Shown in pieces: positions 1 to 5,737 of a DNA stretch of 6,899 nt. Position 1 is the first letter of the stretch; each line of letters opens with the position of its first letter. The position numbers were made by a program, and so were the translations under genes. Under the pieces are notes generated by a model. The model saw only the letters and a program-made list of their open reading frames with translations, was not told where the DNA came from and searched no databases. This DNA comes from Candidatus Uhrbacteria bacterium (GTDB lineage: Bacteria > Patescibacteriota > Patescibacteriia > UBA9934 > GWF2-40-263), in contig CAIKXH010000093.1 of NCBI GenBank assembly GCA_903831335.1, positions 1 to 6,899 on the forward strand, written 5' to 3'.

Positions 1-188
1 AAAAGAAAGTGGATTTTATTATGTAAATCCTTGCCAGATTTTATCCGAGCACACTACGCTCAATATGAGAATGTGCAAAGTTTGGCTCATTATCAAAATA
101 TATTCGTACTTTCATTATACTGAATTTCACAAATATACAGAAATTCAATAAATTTGAAAAATCAAGCAATGAGATATAATACAATCAC
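1..188. other. Left-edge region, mostly non-coding or end of an unseen gene
   Basis: No recognisable gene is seen. Two + strand frames are open from the left edge: one runs to a TGA at 121-123 (40 codons) and one to a TAA at 149-151 (49 codons). A third ends at a TAA at 24-26. Any of them could be the tail of a gene starting outside the window, but none gives a residue pattern I recognise and they cannot all be real. Two small inverted repeats are present: GGATTT/AAATCC (11-16 with 25-30) and TGAATTT/AAATTCA (121-127 with 141-147). Neither is followed by a T-run, so they are not convincing terminators. Confidence 0.4.
175..180 (+). promoter_or_regulatory. Candidate -10 box for a near-leaderless transcript
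   Basis: A perfect TATAAT ends 8 bases before the ATG at 189. A weak -35-like TTTGAA lies at 153-158 with a 16-base spacer. Transcription from this box would start about at the ATG itself, giving a leaderless mRNA. That agrees with the absence of any Shine-Dalgarno sequence in front of this gene. The region is AT-rich, so a chance match is possible. Confidence 0.45.
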
Positions 189-377
189 ATGAACATCTCA
201 AAAAACATAACCAAAGTTTTATTCATAATCGTTGCCATCCTTGCACTCACAGCACTTGCAGGGATGTATAAATTCAACTATTTGTCTGGCAGACCGGGTT
301 ATGATGCGGATGGAAATAAAATACAAGCATATAGCGAACAATCGATTTCAGTTGGGACTCCAGATGATTTAATGTGA
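189..377 (+). CDS. Small single-pass membrane protein, unknown function
   Basis: This 62-residue protein is not one I recognise. It has a short basic N-terminus (K5, K9), one hydrophobic helix at about residues 9-26 and a roughly 35-residue polar tail. By the positive-inside rule the tail would lie outside the cytoplasm. The helix reads as a signal anchor: there is no lipobox cysteine and no clear signal-peptidase site. The tail contains DADGN (residues 39-43) with E50 at the place of the twelfth residue of an EF-hand loop. This is suggestive of metal binding, but the glycine and hydrophobic positions do not fit well. A TATAAT box just upstream and the lack of a Shine-Dalgarno site suggest leaderless translation. 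The reductase gene follows after 73 bases, behind its own promoter-like sequence. The ORF is short, so its reality rests on the promoter and the orderly anchor-plus-tail layout. Confidence 0.6.
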   Translation: MNISKNITKVLFIIVAILALTALAGMYKFNYLSGRPGYDADGNKIQAYSEQSISVGTPDDLM

Positions 378-379
378 GT

Positions 380-436
380 ATTTGCTATAATCAGTTTACC
401 TTTCTTGTTATTCGTAGATTCGTAGCAAATTCGTTA
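380..436. repeat. Inverted repeat and tandem octamers upstream of the reductase
   Basis: ATTTGCTA (380-387) is the exact reverse complement of TAGCAAAT (423-430), with 35 bases between. The left half overlaps the candidate -10 box. Inside the span, ATTCGTAG occurs twice back to back (410-417 and 418-425), followed by a related ATTCGTTA (429-436). The arrangement could be an operator or a leader hairpin. The sequence shows the repeats; any regulatory role is inference. Confidence 0.4.
383..391 (+). promoter_or_regulatory. Candidate extended -10 promoter of the reductase gene
   Basis: TGCTATAAT is an extended -10 box (TG, one base, then TATAAT at 386-391). It starts 5 bases after the stop of the small membrane protein gene. 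No good -35 is seen (GATGAT at 363-368), as is usual for extended -10 promoters. Transcription would begin near 398, leaving a leader of about 50 bases before the ATG at 451. There is no Shine-Dalgarno site before that ATG. A weaker TATTCT at 435-440 could instead give a near-leaderless start. Confidence 0.45.
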
Positions 437-450
437 TTCTTAACACTCTT

Positions 451-999
451 ATGCACACCACCATCTTCATGGCCATGTCAGTCAACGGATTCATTGCTCG
501 CGAAAATGGCGAGGAGGATTTTATTTCAAATGCGCATTGGGCGCATTATGTGAAACTGTGTCATGAGCATGGAAACGTGATTATCGGAAGAAAAACATAT
601 GAAGCGATTAAGGGTTGGGATGATGATATTGGGTTTGATGATTTGATTGGTGTAACCAAAATTATTCTGTCGAATGATGTGAATATGGAGGCCGGTCCAG
701 AGTTCGTTGTCCTCTCTTCCCCGGAAGAGGCTATGCACTTTCTTGCAGAATCAGGTTTTGAAAATGCTTTTGTGTGTGGTGGCTCTCAGGTGAATACAGC
801 TTTTTTGAAAAAACATCTTCTGAATACGATCATCTTAAATATCGAGCCTGTACTTGTAAGTGGTGGAAAAAGAGTCTTTGCTGATGATGATTTTCTAGAG
901 CGGTTAACATTTGTTTCTCGAGAGGAACGTGAAAATGGAATTGTGACGCTAACTTATCGAACAGATGCGAAACCGTACGAGCATACACACAGTCACTAA
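451..999 (+). CDS. Dihydrofolate reductase / RibD C-terminal family protein
   Basis: This 182-residue protein has the layout of the RibD-C/DHFR-like fold, which covers NADPH-dependent reductases acting on pterins or on the ribityl precursor of riboflavin. Visible family marks are the N-terminal strand with MSVNGFIA (residues 9-16), an acidic EED just after it (21-23), the cofactor-loop motif IIGRKTYE (44-51), the glycine pair CGG (109-111) and PVLVSGGKRVF (133-143) near the C-terminus. The length is typical of a stand-alone domain; no RibD deaminase domain is attached. The tail HTHSH (178-182) is histidine-rich. The exact substrate cannot be told from sequence: true folate reductase, riboflavin-type reductase and orphan family member all remain possible. 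The gene has its own promoter-like sequence and ends right at a strong terminator, so it is probably transcribed alone or with the small gene before it. Confidence 0.85.
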   Translation: MHTTIFMAMSVNGFIARENGEEDFISNAHWAHYVKLCHEHGNVIIGRKTYEAIKGWDDDIGFDDLIGVTKIILSNDVNMEAGPEFVVLSSPEEAMHFLAESGFENAFVCGGSQVNTAFLKKHLLNTIILNIEPVLVSGGKRVFADDDFLERLTFVSREERENGIVTLTYRTDAKPYEHTHSH

Positions 1000-1000
1000 G

Positions 1001-1028
1001 AAAAAAACTGGCGCATGCCAGTTTTTTT
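1001..1028. terminator. Bidirectional intrinsic terminator between convergent genes
   Basis: Seven A, then CTGGC-GCAT-GCCAG (1008-1021), then seven T. The 5-bp GC-rich stem with a four-base loop is extended by seven A-T pairs. On either strand the hairpin is followed by a T-run, so it can end transcription of the reductase from the left and of the long - strand operon from the right. The reductase stop (997-999) is one base from its edge, and the ComF stop codon (1027-1029) overlaps the other edge. Confidence 0.9.
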
Positions 1029-1722
1029 ATCCTCTCCCAATCACAAATCCCCAAACTTCCTCAACACCAGCCTCTTTTAAACACCTTGCAGCCGCATCCA
1101 TGGTGGCTCCGCTTGTAAACACGTCATCGCAGAGCAAAACTCTGCGCGGGATTTCGACAAGACCAGGGCGAATCTCAAAGATTCCATCGAGTGATCCAAC
1201 CTCGCGCTGATCATGTTGTTTTTGCGCTTGTGGTTTTGTTTTTTTCGAACGTACAATCAGTGTTTCAACAGGCATCGAGTACATCTCAGCAACCCAATTC
1301 GACAAAATGGATGCCTGATCAAAACCTCGCATGCGTTTTCTTGATGCATGAACCGGAACGGGTGAAACAACGAACTCTTCCATGTTTGGTCGTAAACGAT
1401 CGGAATCCCGCATCAGCCATTGCTGCAGCGTCGATTCAATCGATCGGTCACCATCATACTTCCAAGATCCAATCGCACCACGCACAATCGGATTCCCATA
1501 CGGTAAATAACTGACAAGGCCATCGAGAAAATTTGATTCTCGACACTTCACACATGTTCGATTCGACCCCTTCTCTTCGCAAAATGGACACGTCGCAGAT
1601 TCAGGCCTTGCCACCCAATTCTCCATACACCCGAAACAAAAAATTTGCCCCTCGCGTTTACACGAAAGACAAAATCTTGGAAACAAAGCGTTTAGCGCCA
1701 TGTTGCGGAATCCACCTTCCAT
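1027..1722 (-). CDS. comF: ComF family competence protein (phosphoribosyltransferase fold)
   Basis: This 231-residue protein is complete for the ComF family. The N-terminal zinc-ribbon part has four paired cysteines: C18/C21, C29/C32, C45/C48 and C57/C60. The core has KYDGDRS (88-94), the family signature VPVHASRKRMRGFDQA (122-137) and the PRPP-loop motif DDVFTSGAT (199-207) following a hydrophobic strand. ComF is needed for natural transformation in several bacteria and is thought to act in the cytoplasm on incoming single-stranded DNA. Its chemical activity is not established. The start chosen has AAGGAG eight bases upstream; a second ATG at 1699-1701 (residue 8) is also possible. It overlaps the end of the VirB8-like gene by about 31 bases (10 for the later start), so the two are co-transcribed and probably translationally coupled. 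It is the last gene of the operon. Confidence 0.92.
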   Translation of the reverse strand: MEGGFRNMALNALFPRFCLSCKREGQIFCFGCMENWVARPESATCPFCEEKGSNRTCVKCRESNFLDGLVSYLPYGNPIVRGAIGSWKYDGDRSIESTLQQWLMRDSDRLRPNMEEFVVSPVPVHASRKRMRGFDQASILSNWVAEMYSMPVETLIVRSKKTKPQAQKQHDQREVGSLDGIFEIRPGLVEIPRRVLLCDDVFTSGATMDAAARCLKEAGVEEVWGFVIGRG

Positions 1723-2261
1723 ACACCAGACTCCTTCACAAAGGTCAGTTGAATATCTTGATATTTTGTTATGGTATTTTGCGCAGATCCATTTTCTTCT
1801 ACGCGCTGCGTGGAAAGGTCAATGACAGCCGTTCCTTTTGTTTCATCTTGCGTTACAACACTCGCCGTAACAACTCGAGTTGTTACACCAAAATATCCTT
1901 TTGGAGCAACTTTCGCGAGAAGATCTTTTTCTGTTGCTGCACGAAATTTTTCTGACATGAGCGACAAAACGTCTTTCACATTTTGAAAATTCGCTTCATT
2001 GGAATAACTTCCGTAACGCTCGACAAACAATTTTGATGCTGCGATAACTCCAGAAGCTTGCATGCGTGTTTCTTTTTCCACCTGCAATTGTTCTGTCGTG
2101 TAAGGTGAGGTTGTCACAGGAACCGTTGTTGGAACTTCTTTTGGAATCTCTGTTCCTGATTTCTGTTTTGGAAGCAAAAACCAAATAATCAAAAGAAAAA
2201 ACAACAGGAGTGCGAGGCTCAATCCAAGAATGATATTTCTACGTTGCTTTGGAGTCATCAT
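1692..2261 (-). CDS. Membrane-anchored VirB8-like (NTF2-like) protein, putative
   Basis: The protein has 189 residues from the ATG at 2261; a second ATG follows directly, giving 188. It has a basic N-terminus (KQRR, 5-8), one strong transmembrane helix at about 10-30, a Pro/Thr-rich linker at about 37-53 and a C-terminal domain of about 130 residues. That domain starts with helices (around SKLFVERYGSYSNEAN), then has strand-like stretches ending in LTFVKESGVWKVDSATW. This plan matches VirB8/TcpC-type subunits of type IV secretion systems, whose NTF2-like domain sits outside the membrane. The match is by architecture and context, not by a diagnostic motif. The VirB4 stop (2263-2265) is one base before the ATG and no Shine-Dalgarno site is seen, so translation is probably coupled. 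A longer reading from 2342 would overlap VirB4 by about 80 bases and adds only a non-hydrophobic stretch; I reject it. Confidence 0.7.
   Translation of the reverse strand: MMTPKQRRNIILGLSLALLLFFLLIIWFLLPKQKSGTEIPKEVPTTVPVTTSPYTTEQLQVEKETRMQASGVIAASKLFVERYGSYSNEANFQNVKDVLSLMSEKFRAATEKDLLAKVAPKGYFGVTTRVVTASVVTQDETKGTAVIDLSTQRVEENGSAQNTITKYQDIQLTFVKESGVWKVDSATWR
1731..1736 (-). promoter_or_regulatory. Shine-Dalgarno site of comF
   Basis: On the - strand this reads AAGGAG, eight bases before the ATG at 1722. It lies inside the coding sequence of the preceding gene. It is the only strong, well-placed Shine-Dalgarno site before any - strand start in the window, and it favours the start at 1722 over the one at 1701. 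Confidence 0.7.
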
Positions 2262-2262
2262 A

Positions 2263-4368
2263 TTACGACATGAGAGAATCACGGATTTTATCTGCTTCTG
2301 ATTGCCCAGTTGCTTCTGCAGCAAGTAAATCTTGTGCAGCACTCGATGCTGCTAATGATTGTTCTGCGAGCGCAGCTTCTTCACTTTGTACCTCTCCCCC
2401 AATTTCCTTTTCTTCTAATTCCACTGGAACAGGAGGTGTTTCGACAACAGTTTCTTCTGCTTTTTCTTCTGCGACTTGTGATTCAATTGCCTTGCGTGCT
2501 TTTTCCATTTCCAAAAGCTGTTGAGGATTTGTGGTGACGATTCGATCTTCTGCGTAAGAAGCAACAACTTTAATCGCTGCATGTTTTTGACCAGCAAAGA
2601 AAATTCCTTCTCCCACACCAGACTCAAGAAGCAAAAACTTTTCTCCTTCTGTGAGATTAAACGTACTCACCACACGCTCGACTCCGGACGGAGATTGCTT
2701 CATCAAAAGCTGAATCGAGGAGTTCGTCACAATCGCTTGTCCGTATGGCGAACCTAGGAAGTCTGCAACGTCCTGTGTAATCGTTGTGACACCAAGGAAG
2801 TATTTACGCGCGCGTTTTACAAGCGCAAAAATAAACTTTGCAGATTCTTCTTGTTGCATGAGCCACCACGCTTCATCGATCACGAGAATGCGTTTCTTTC
2901 TTTCTGATCGCACCACATTCCAGATATAGTTGACGATCGAATAAATAGAAACAGGTCGAAGTTCATCTTCCAAATCACGAACAGAAAACACAACCAATTG
3001 GTTGTTCATAGCAACGGTTGTTGGAGAATTCAAAAGCCCCGCGAATGTTCCGTCTGTATATTTTTTCAAACGTGCAACAATATTTTCTGCCCCTTCCATT
3101 CCTTCCAACACATCTTGAAAATCTTGCATGACCGGAGGTTCAATCTCTGCGAGCGACTTTGTGTCTGGGGTAATATCTTTTTTGGCGTACGTTTCAATAA
3201 GAGCGCGATCCAAAATAGAATCTTCCTCTGGAGTAAACCCGAGTTTCCCAGACTCCCCTATTGGAACACCGATCATGATACGCAAAAGCCCCTTCAGGGT
3301 AATGACCGCACTGCGGATAATATCTTCTACCTTTGTTCCCTCAGCAATACCGCGTGGCAAATCAAACGGGTTCACTTTTGCATCTGAAGCAAGAGACACG
3401 TTAATGAAGGTTCCACCAACCGCATCTGACAACTGACTATACTCACGTTCAGGATCGATCACGATGACATCTACCCCCATCATGAGAGAACGCAAAATTT
3501 CAAGTTTAATGGTATACGATTTTCCCGCACCAGACGTCGCGAACACAACAGAGTTTGCATTTTGCAAACTGAAGCGATCGAAAATAATAAGCGAATTGTT
3601 GTGACGATTTACCCCGTATAAAATTCCGTTATCTGATGTAAGGTCAGAACTGATGAACGGAAACGATGCCGCGATCGGCGAGGTATTCATGTTGTAGGTA
3701 ATCATCAATTCATCATTTCCAAGTGGAACCGTTGAGTTGAATCCTTGTTCTGTTTGATAAAACCCACTCTTTGAGTAGATCAACTTACTTCCAAAAATAG
3801 ATTCAACTTGTTGTGAAAATTTATCAAGATCTGCTTCGTCTTTTCCGTAAATGGTGATGTAAAAAGCAAATTGAAAAAAATGTTCAATTCCCTGTGTCAG
3901 GGCATCACGCAAATCTTCAATATCTCTGAGAGCTGTTTCTGCCAACGGGTCACGTGGAGCTCCTTTATCTGCATCTCCCATGATTTTTGCCTGAAAAATA
4001 CCCACCTTTTTTTGCAATTGTTTCAAAATGATTTCTGCCTTGAGCGGATAAAAGAACATGGCAACATCAAATGTTCTATTCAGATTGATAATAGGAGCAG
4101 ACCACCCAAGACCAATATGACGTGGATACGTCACAATAAAAAGGGTGCGCGCATACAATCCCGACAATCGCAAAAATTTTGGCGTCACTTCAAATGCAGC
4201 TGGCGCAATCAAATCACGAATCGTAATCACTCCCCGACGATAAATACGTTCCTCTTCAAGAAGGGTTCGTTCTGAGGCAACTCTCACCTCTTCCTTTCTT
4301 GGCGCAACGGGTTTTTTCGGAGGCGCCGCAGGAGTATTTAATTTAATTTGTCCAATATCGATAGCCAT
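2263..4368 (-). CDS. virB4: VirB4-family type IV secretion ATPase
   Basis: This 701-residue protein is a complete VirB4/TraC-type ATPase, the inner-membrane-associated motor of type IV secretion. After a Pro/Lys-rich start (about 10-30), residues 50-260 form the N-terminal VirB4 domain (DLIAPAAFEV, then ARTLFIVTYPRHIGLGW). The RecA-like motor follows: Walker A is ATSGAGKS with K283 and S284, where the usual first glycine is alanine. Walker B is ILVIDEAWW with D498 and catalytic E499, and the glutamine motif TTITQD has Q532. Residues from about 614 form an acidic Ala/Glu-rich, partly proline-containing tail of about 88 residues that is probably a disordered or coiled extension. The start at 4368 follows a pyrimidine-rich leader with no Shine-Dalgarno site, directly after the 4369-4484 repeat element. 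The stop is one base from the next gene. No frameshift or missing catalytic residue is seen. Confidence 0.93.
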   Translation of the reverse strand: MAIDIGQIKLNTPAAPPKKPVAPRKEEVRVASERTLLEEERIYRRGVITIRDLIAPAAFEVTPKFLRLSGLYARTLFIVTYPRHIGLGWSAPIINLNRTFDVAMFFYPLKAEIILKQLQKKVGIFQAKIMGDADKGAPRDPLAETALRDIEDLRDALTQGIEHFFQFAFYITIYGKDEADLDKFSQQVESIFGSKLIYSKSGFYQTEQGFNSTVPLGNDELMITYNMNTSPIAASFPFISSDLTSDNGILYGVNRHNNSLIIFDRFSLQNANSVVFATSGAGKSYTIKLEILRSLMMGVDVIVIDPEREYSQLSDAVGGTFINVSLASDAKVNPFDLPRGIAEGTKVEDIIRSAVITLKGLLRIMIGVPIGESGKLGFTPEEDSILDRALIETYAKKDITPDTKSLAEIEPPVMQDFQDVLEGMEGAENIVARLKKYTDGTFAGLLNSPTTVAMNNQLVVFSVRDLEDELRPVSIYSIVNYIWNVVRSERKKRILVIDEAWWLMQQEESAKFIFALVKRARKYFLGVTTITQDVADFLGSPYGQAIVTNSSIQLLMKQSPSGVERVVSTFNLTEGEKFLLLESGVGEGIFFAGQKHAAIKVVASYAEDRIVTTNPQQLLEMEKARKAIESQVAEEKAEETVVETPPVPVELEEKEIGGEVQSEEAALAEQSLAASSAAQDLLAAEATGQSEADKIRDSLMS

Positions 4369-4484
4369 AGGGGGAAGTAGAAAAGTAGAAGTGTAGAAGA
4401 GAAGAAGAGTGAAGCAGAAACGAAAGATTCGTTAAACTTTTTAACTTTTCTTCTTTTCTACTATTCTTCTCTTCTCCTTTTTCT
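4369..4484. repeat. Purine-arm/pyrimidine-arm inverted repeat element, copy A
   Basis: This fills the gap between the TraC-like gene and VirB4. The left half is almost all A and G, the right half almost all C and T. Bases 4395-4406 pair perfectly with 4464-4475 (12 bp). Alternatively 4377-4390 pair with 4448-4461 (13 of 14). These two pairings cross, so they compete or form a pseudoknot. The centre has two small stems: CGAA/TTCG (4421-4424 with 4428-4431) and GTTAAA/TTTAAC (4431-4436 with 4440-4445). It shares GTAGAAGAGAAGAA (4393-4406) and AACTTTTCTTCT with the 5738-5854 element. Confidence 0.7.
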
Positions 4485-5171
4485 TCACTCATGCATTATT
4501 TGACTCACATCATTCAATCTCTCTGTATCAAACAGATCTGGGTTGTAAACCTCATAGTATAACTGAATCAGTGCTTGCGTATCTAATCTGGCTGAACCAA
4601 GACCCATACTACTTAATTCTCCCGCAATCATTTCTGAGCGTCTTGATAATTGTTCTACGCGATCTGCAATTTGTTTCTGATTCAGTTTTGCTGCGGCTGT
4701 TGGAGAAAGAGCATCTCCAAGACGTGCAAAAAAATTCTTCCGTTTATTTGTTACAGGATCATATGGAAGCACTAGATAAAAACGCTTTTGCATGATCTGA
4801 CCTAATTCTACCAGCTCATTCACGAATGTTCTGTAATCAGAAATCTGCGCACGCAACAACTCATTTGCGGTTTTCTTTTGTTGCTCATTCAAATGATTCA
4901 TGTACGCATCAATATTCATTTTTCTTGACTGAATCACAATTTGAACCGGAAATTCAAGCCCATTCAAAAAGCTCATATAAGACTGAATGATCGCTTCTTG
5001 CTCATCACTAGACTTTAACGCAAAGTTGATACTTGAGACCAACAAAACAGCGCGAACCGTTCCGTCTTTCAAAATCACCATGTCATCACGAATTTCTGCG
5101 ATATCCAAATACCGCTGAGTCGAAGGCCCAGGTTTTGGCTTTGCAAGTTGTTTGGATTGCATTTCGGACAT
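4485..5171 (-). CDS. TraC-like protein (stand-alone VirB4 N-domain-like)
   Basis: The protein has 228 residues from the ATG at 5171. It contains QRYLDIAEIRDDMVILKDGTVRAVLLVSSINFALKS-type sequence near the N-terminus, then LNGLEFPVQIVIQSRKMNIDAY, a helical stretch (NELLRAQISDYRTFVNELVELGQIMQKRFYLVLPYDP) and a Gln/Arg-rich helical end. This is the N-terminal domain pattern of TraC/VirB4 proteins without any Walker motif. It therefore cannot hydrolyse ATP itself and may be a partner or adaptor of the full VirB4 next door. Such split companions are familiar in CPR type IV secretion-like clusters. A longer frame opens at 5297, but its 42 extra codons lie wholly within the inverted repeat and look unlike the family, so I start at 5171; the ATG at 5162 is also possible. 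No Shine-Dalgarno site precedes either. The gene ends in TGA. Confidence 0.82.
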   Translation of the reverse strand: MSEMQSKQLAKPKPGPSTQRYLDIAEIRDDMVILKDGTVRAVLLVSSINFALKSSDEQEAIIQSYMSFLNGLEFPVQIVIQSRKMNIDAYMNHLNEQQKKTANELLRAQISDYRTFVNELVELGQIMQKRFYLVLPYDPVTNKRKNFFARLGDALSPTAAAKLNQKQIADRVEQLSRRSEMIAGELSSMGLGSARLDTQALIQLYYEVYNPDLFDTERLNDVSQIMHE

Positions 5172-5305
5172 ATTGGGAACGTTTGAGGTACAGATTACAG
5201 ATAAGAGATACAGATATACAGATGAGAACAAACGGGGAAATTTTCTTTTGCTTTCATTTGTATATTTGTATGCAGCTATTTGTAATCTGTACCTCAAGCG
5301 TTACA
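5172..5305. repeat. Long imperfect inverted repeat built from TACAGAT heptamers
   Basis: This fills the gap between PrgI and the TraC-like gene. Bases 5178-5203 pair with 5277-5302 (26 positions, 24 Watson-Crick), and 5208-5227 pair with 5252-5271 (20 positions, 17 Watson-Crick). A small internal loop separates the arms, and a short further stem (5229-5232 with 5247-5250) lies near the tip. All five non-Watson-Crick positions in the two main arms are G-T on the + strand. The left arm holds TACAGAT four times (5189, 5196, 5209, 5217). The right arm holds its complement once exactly (5285) and three times as ATTTGTA. Confidence 0.85.
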
Positions 5306-5737
5306 TTACTCTTCTGGCTTATAAACTCCTCCTGTATTCACCACAAGCGACAACTCTTGAATCCGTGATGTTCCGGCAAAATCTTTATGTTGGAACCTTA
5401 CAGAAACAATCGGTGGAGCTTTTTTTAGATAATCCTGTAAATCTGCGTCTGTGACAGTTTTGTCCCACACACGCAAACCTGGTTTTTTAAATGTTTGAAT
5501 CGCATTGAGAATAAAATAATGAAATGGCTGACCATTAATGCGCGTAAAAGCAATCGTCACACCCATTGCAAAGATTGGCAGCCCTGTCACAACAAACCAA
5601 AGAAACGGTAACAATTTATACAAAAGAAAAATCGAAAGTCCAGTCACCATGAGAATAATAAACTGCCGCGCCGTCACAGGCCCGAAAATTTTATCTTCTG
5701 AATCAATAAATTGTGGGACAACGTACTGGTCTGGCAT
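5306..5737 (-). CDS. PrgI family membrane protein of a type IV secretion-like system
   Basis: The protein has 143 residues. The N-terminus (YVVPQFIDSEDKIFGPVTARQFIIL, starting at residue 5) is the signature of the PrgI family, small membrane proteins found next to VirB4-type ATPases in Gram-positive and CPR transfer clusters. Two hydrophobic helices follow at about 27-45 and 48-66, then a conserved-looking GQPFHYFILNAIQTFKKPGLRVW segment and a polar C-terminal half. The family probably fills the place of VirB3 at the inner membrane, docking the ATPase. The length is normal. The start codon is preceded on the mRNA by a pyrimidine-rich stretch with no Shine-Dalgarno site, and the base of the 5738-5854 hairpin is directly adjacent. 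The stop at 5306-5308 is just outside the next repeat element. Confidence 0.9.
   Translation of the reverse strand: MPDQYVVPQFIDSEDKIFGPVTARQFIILMVTGLSIFLLYKLLPFLWFVVTGLPIFAMGVTIAFTRINGQPFHYFILNAIQTFKKPGLRVWDKTVTDADLQDYLKKAPPIVSVRFQHKDFAGTSRIQELSLVVNTGGVYKPEE

Noticed and set aside
11..30. GGATTT/AAATCC hairpin as a terminator of an upstream gene
   Set aside because: AT-rich 6-bp stem with an 8-base loop and no T-run on either side.
714..729. CTCTTCC/GGAAGAG 7-base palindrome in the reductase gene
   Set aside because: It lies within coding sequence, has a two-base loop and no T-run; most likely chance.
2262..2342. Longer start for the VirB8-like protein at 2342
   Set aside because: It would overlap VirB4 by about 80 bases, and the usual short basic stretch plus transmembrane helix starts at 2261, one base after the VirB4 stop.
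5189..5291. CRISPR-like array suggested by repeated heptamers
   Set aside because: The units are 7 bases, partly adjacent, with no spacers of constant length and no cas genes.
5172..5297. In-frame 42-codon N-terminal extension of the TraC-like protein
   Set aside because: It is the palindrome read as protein, has no family-like sequence, and ATG codons at 5171 and 5162 sit right before the conserved domain.
5152..5454. Forward-strand open frame of about 100 codons across the hairpin and the PrgI 3' end
   Set aside because: It is antisense to PrgI and the repeat element and shows no domain pattern; open frames arise easily across such palindromes.
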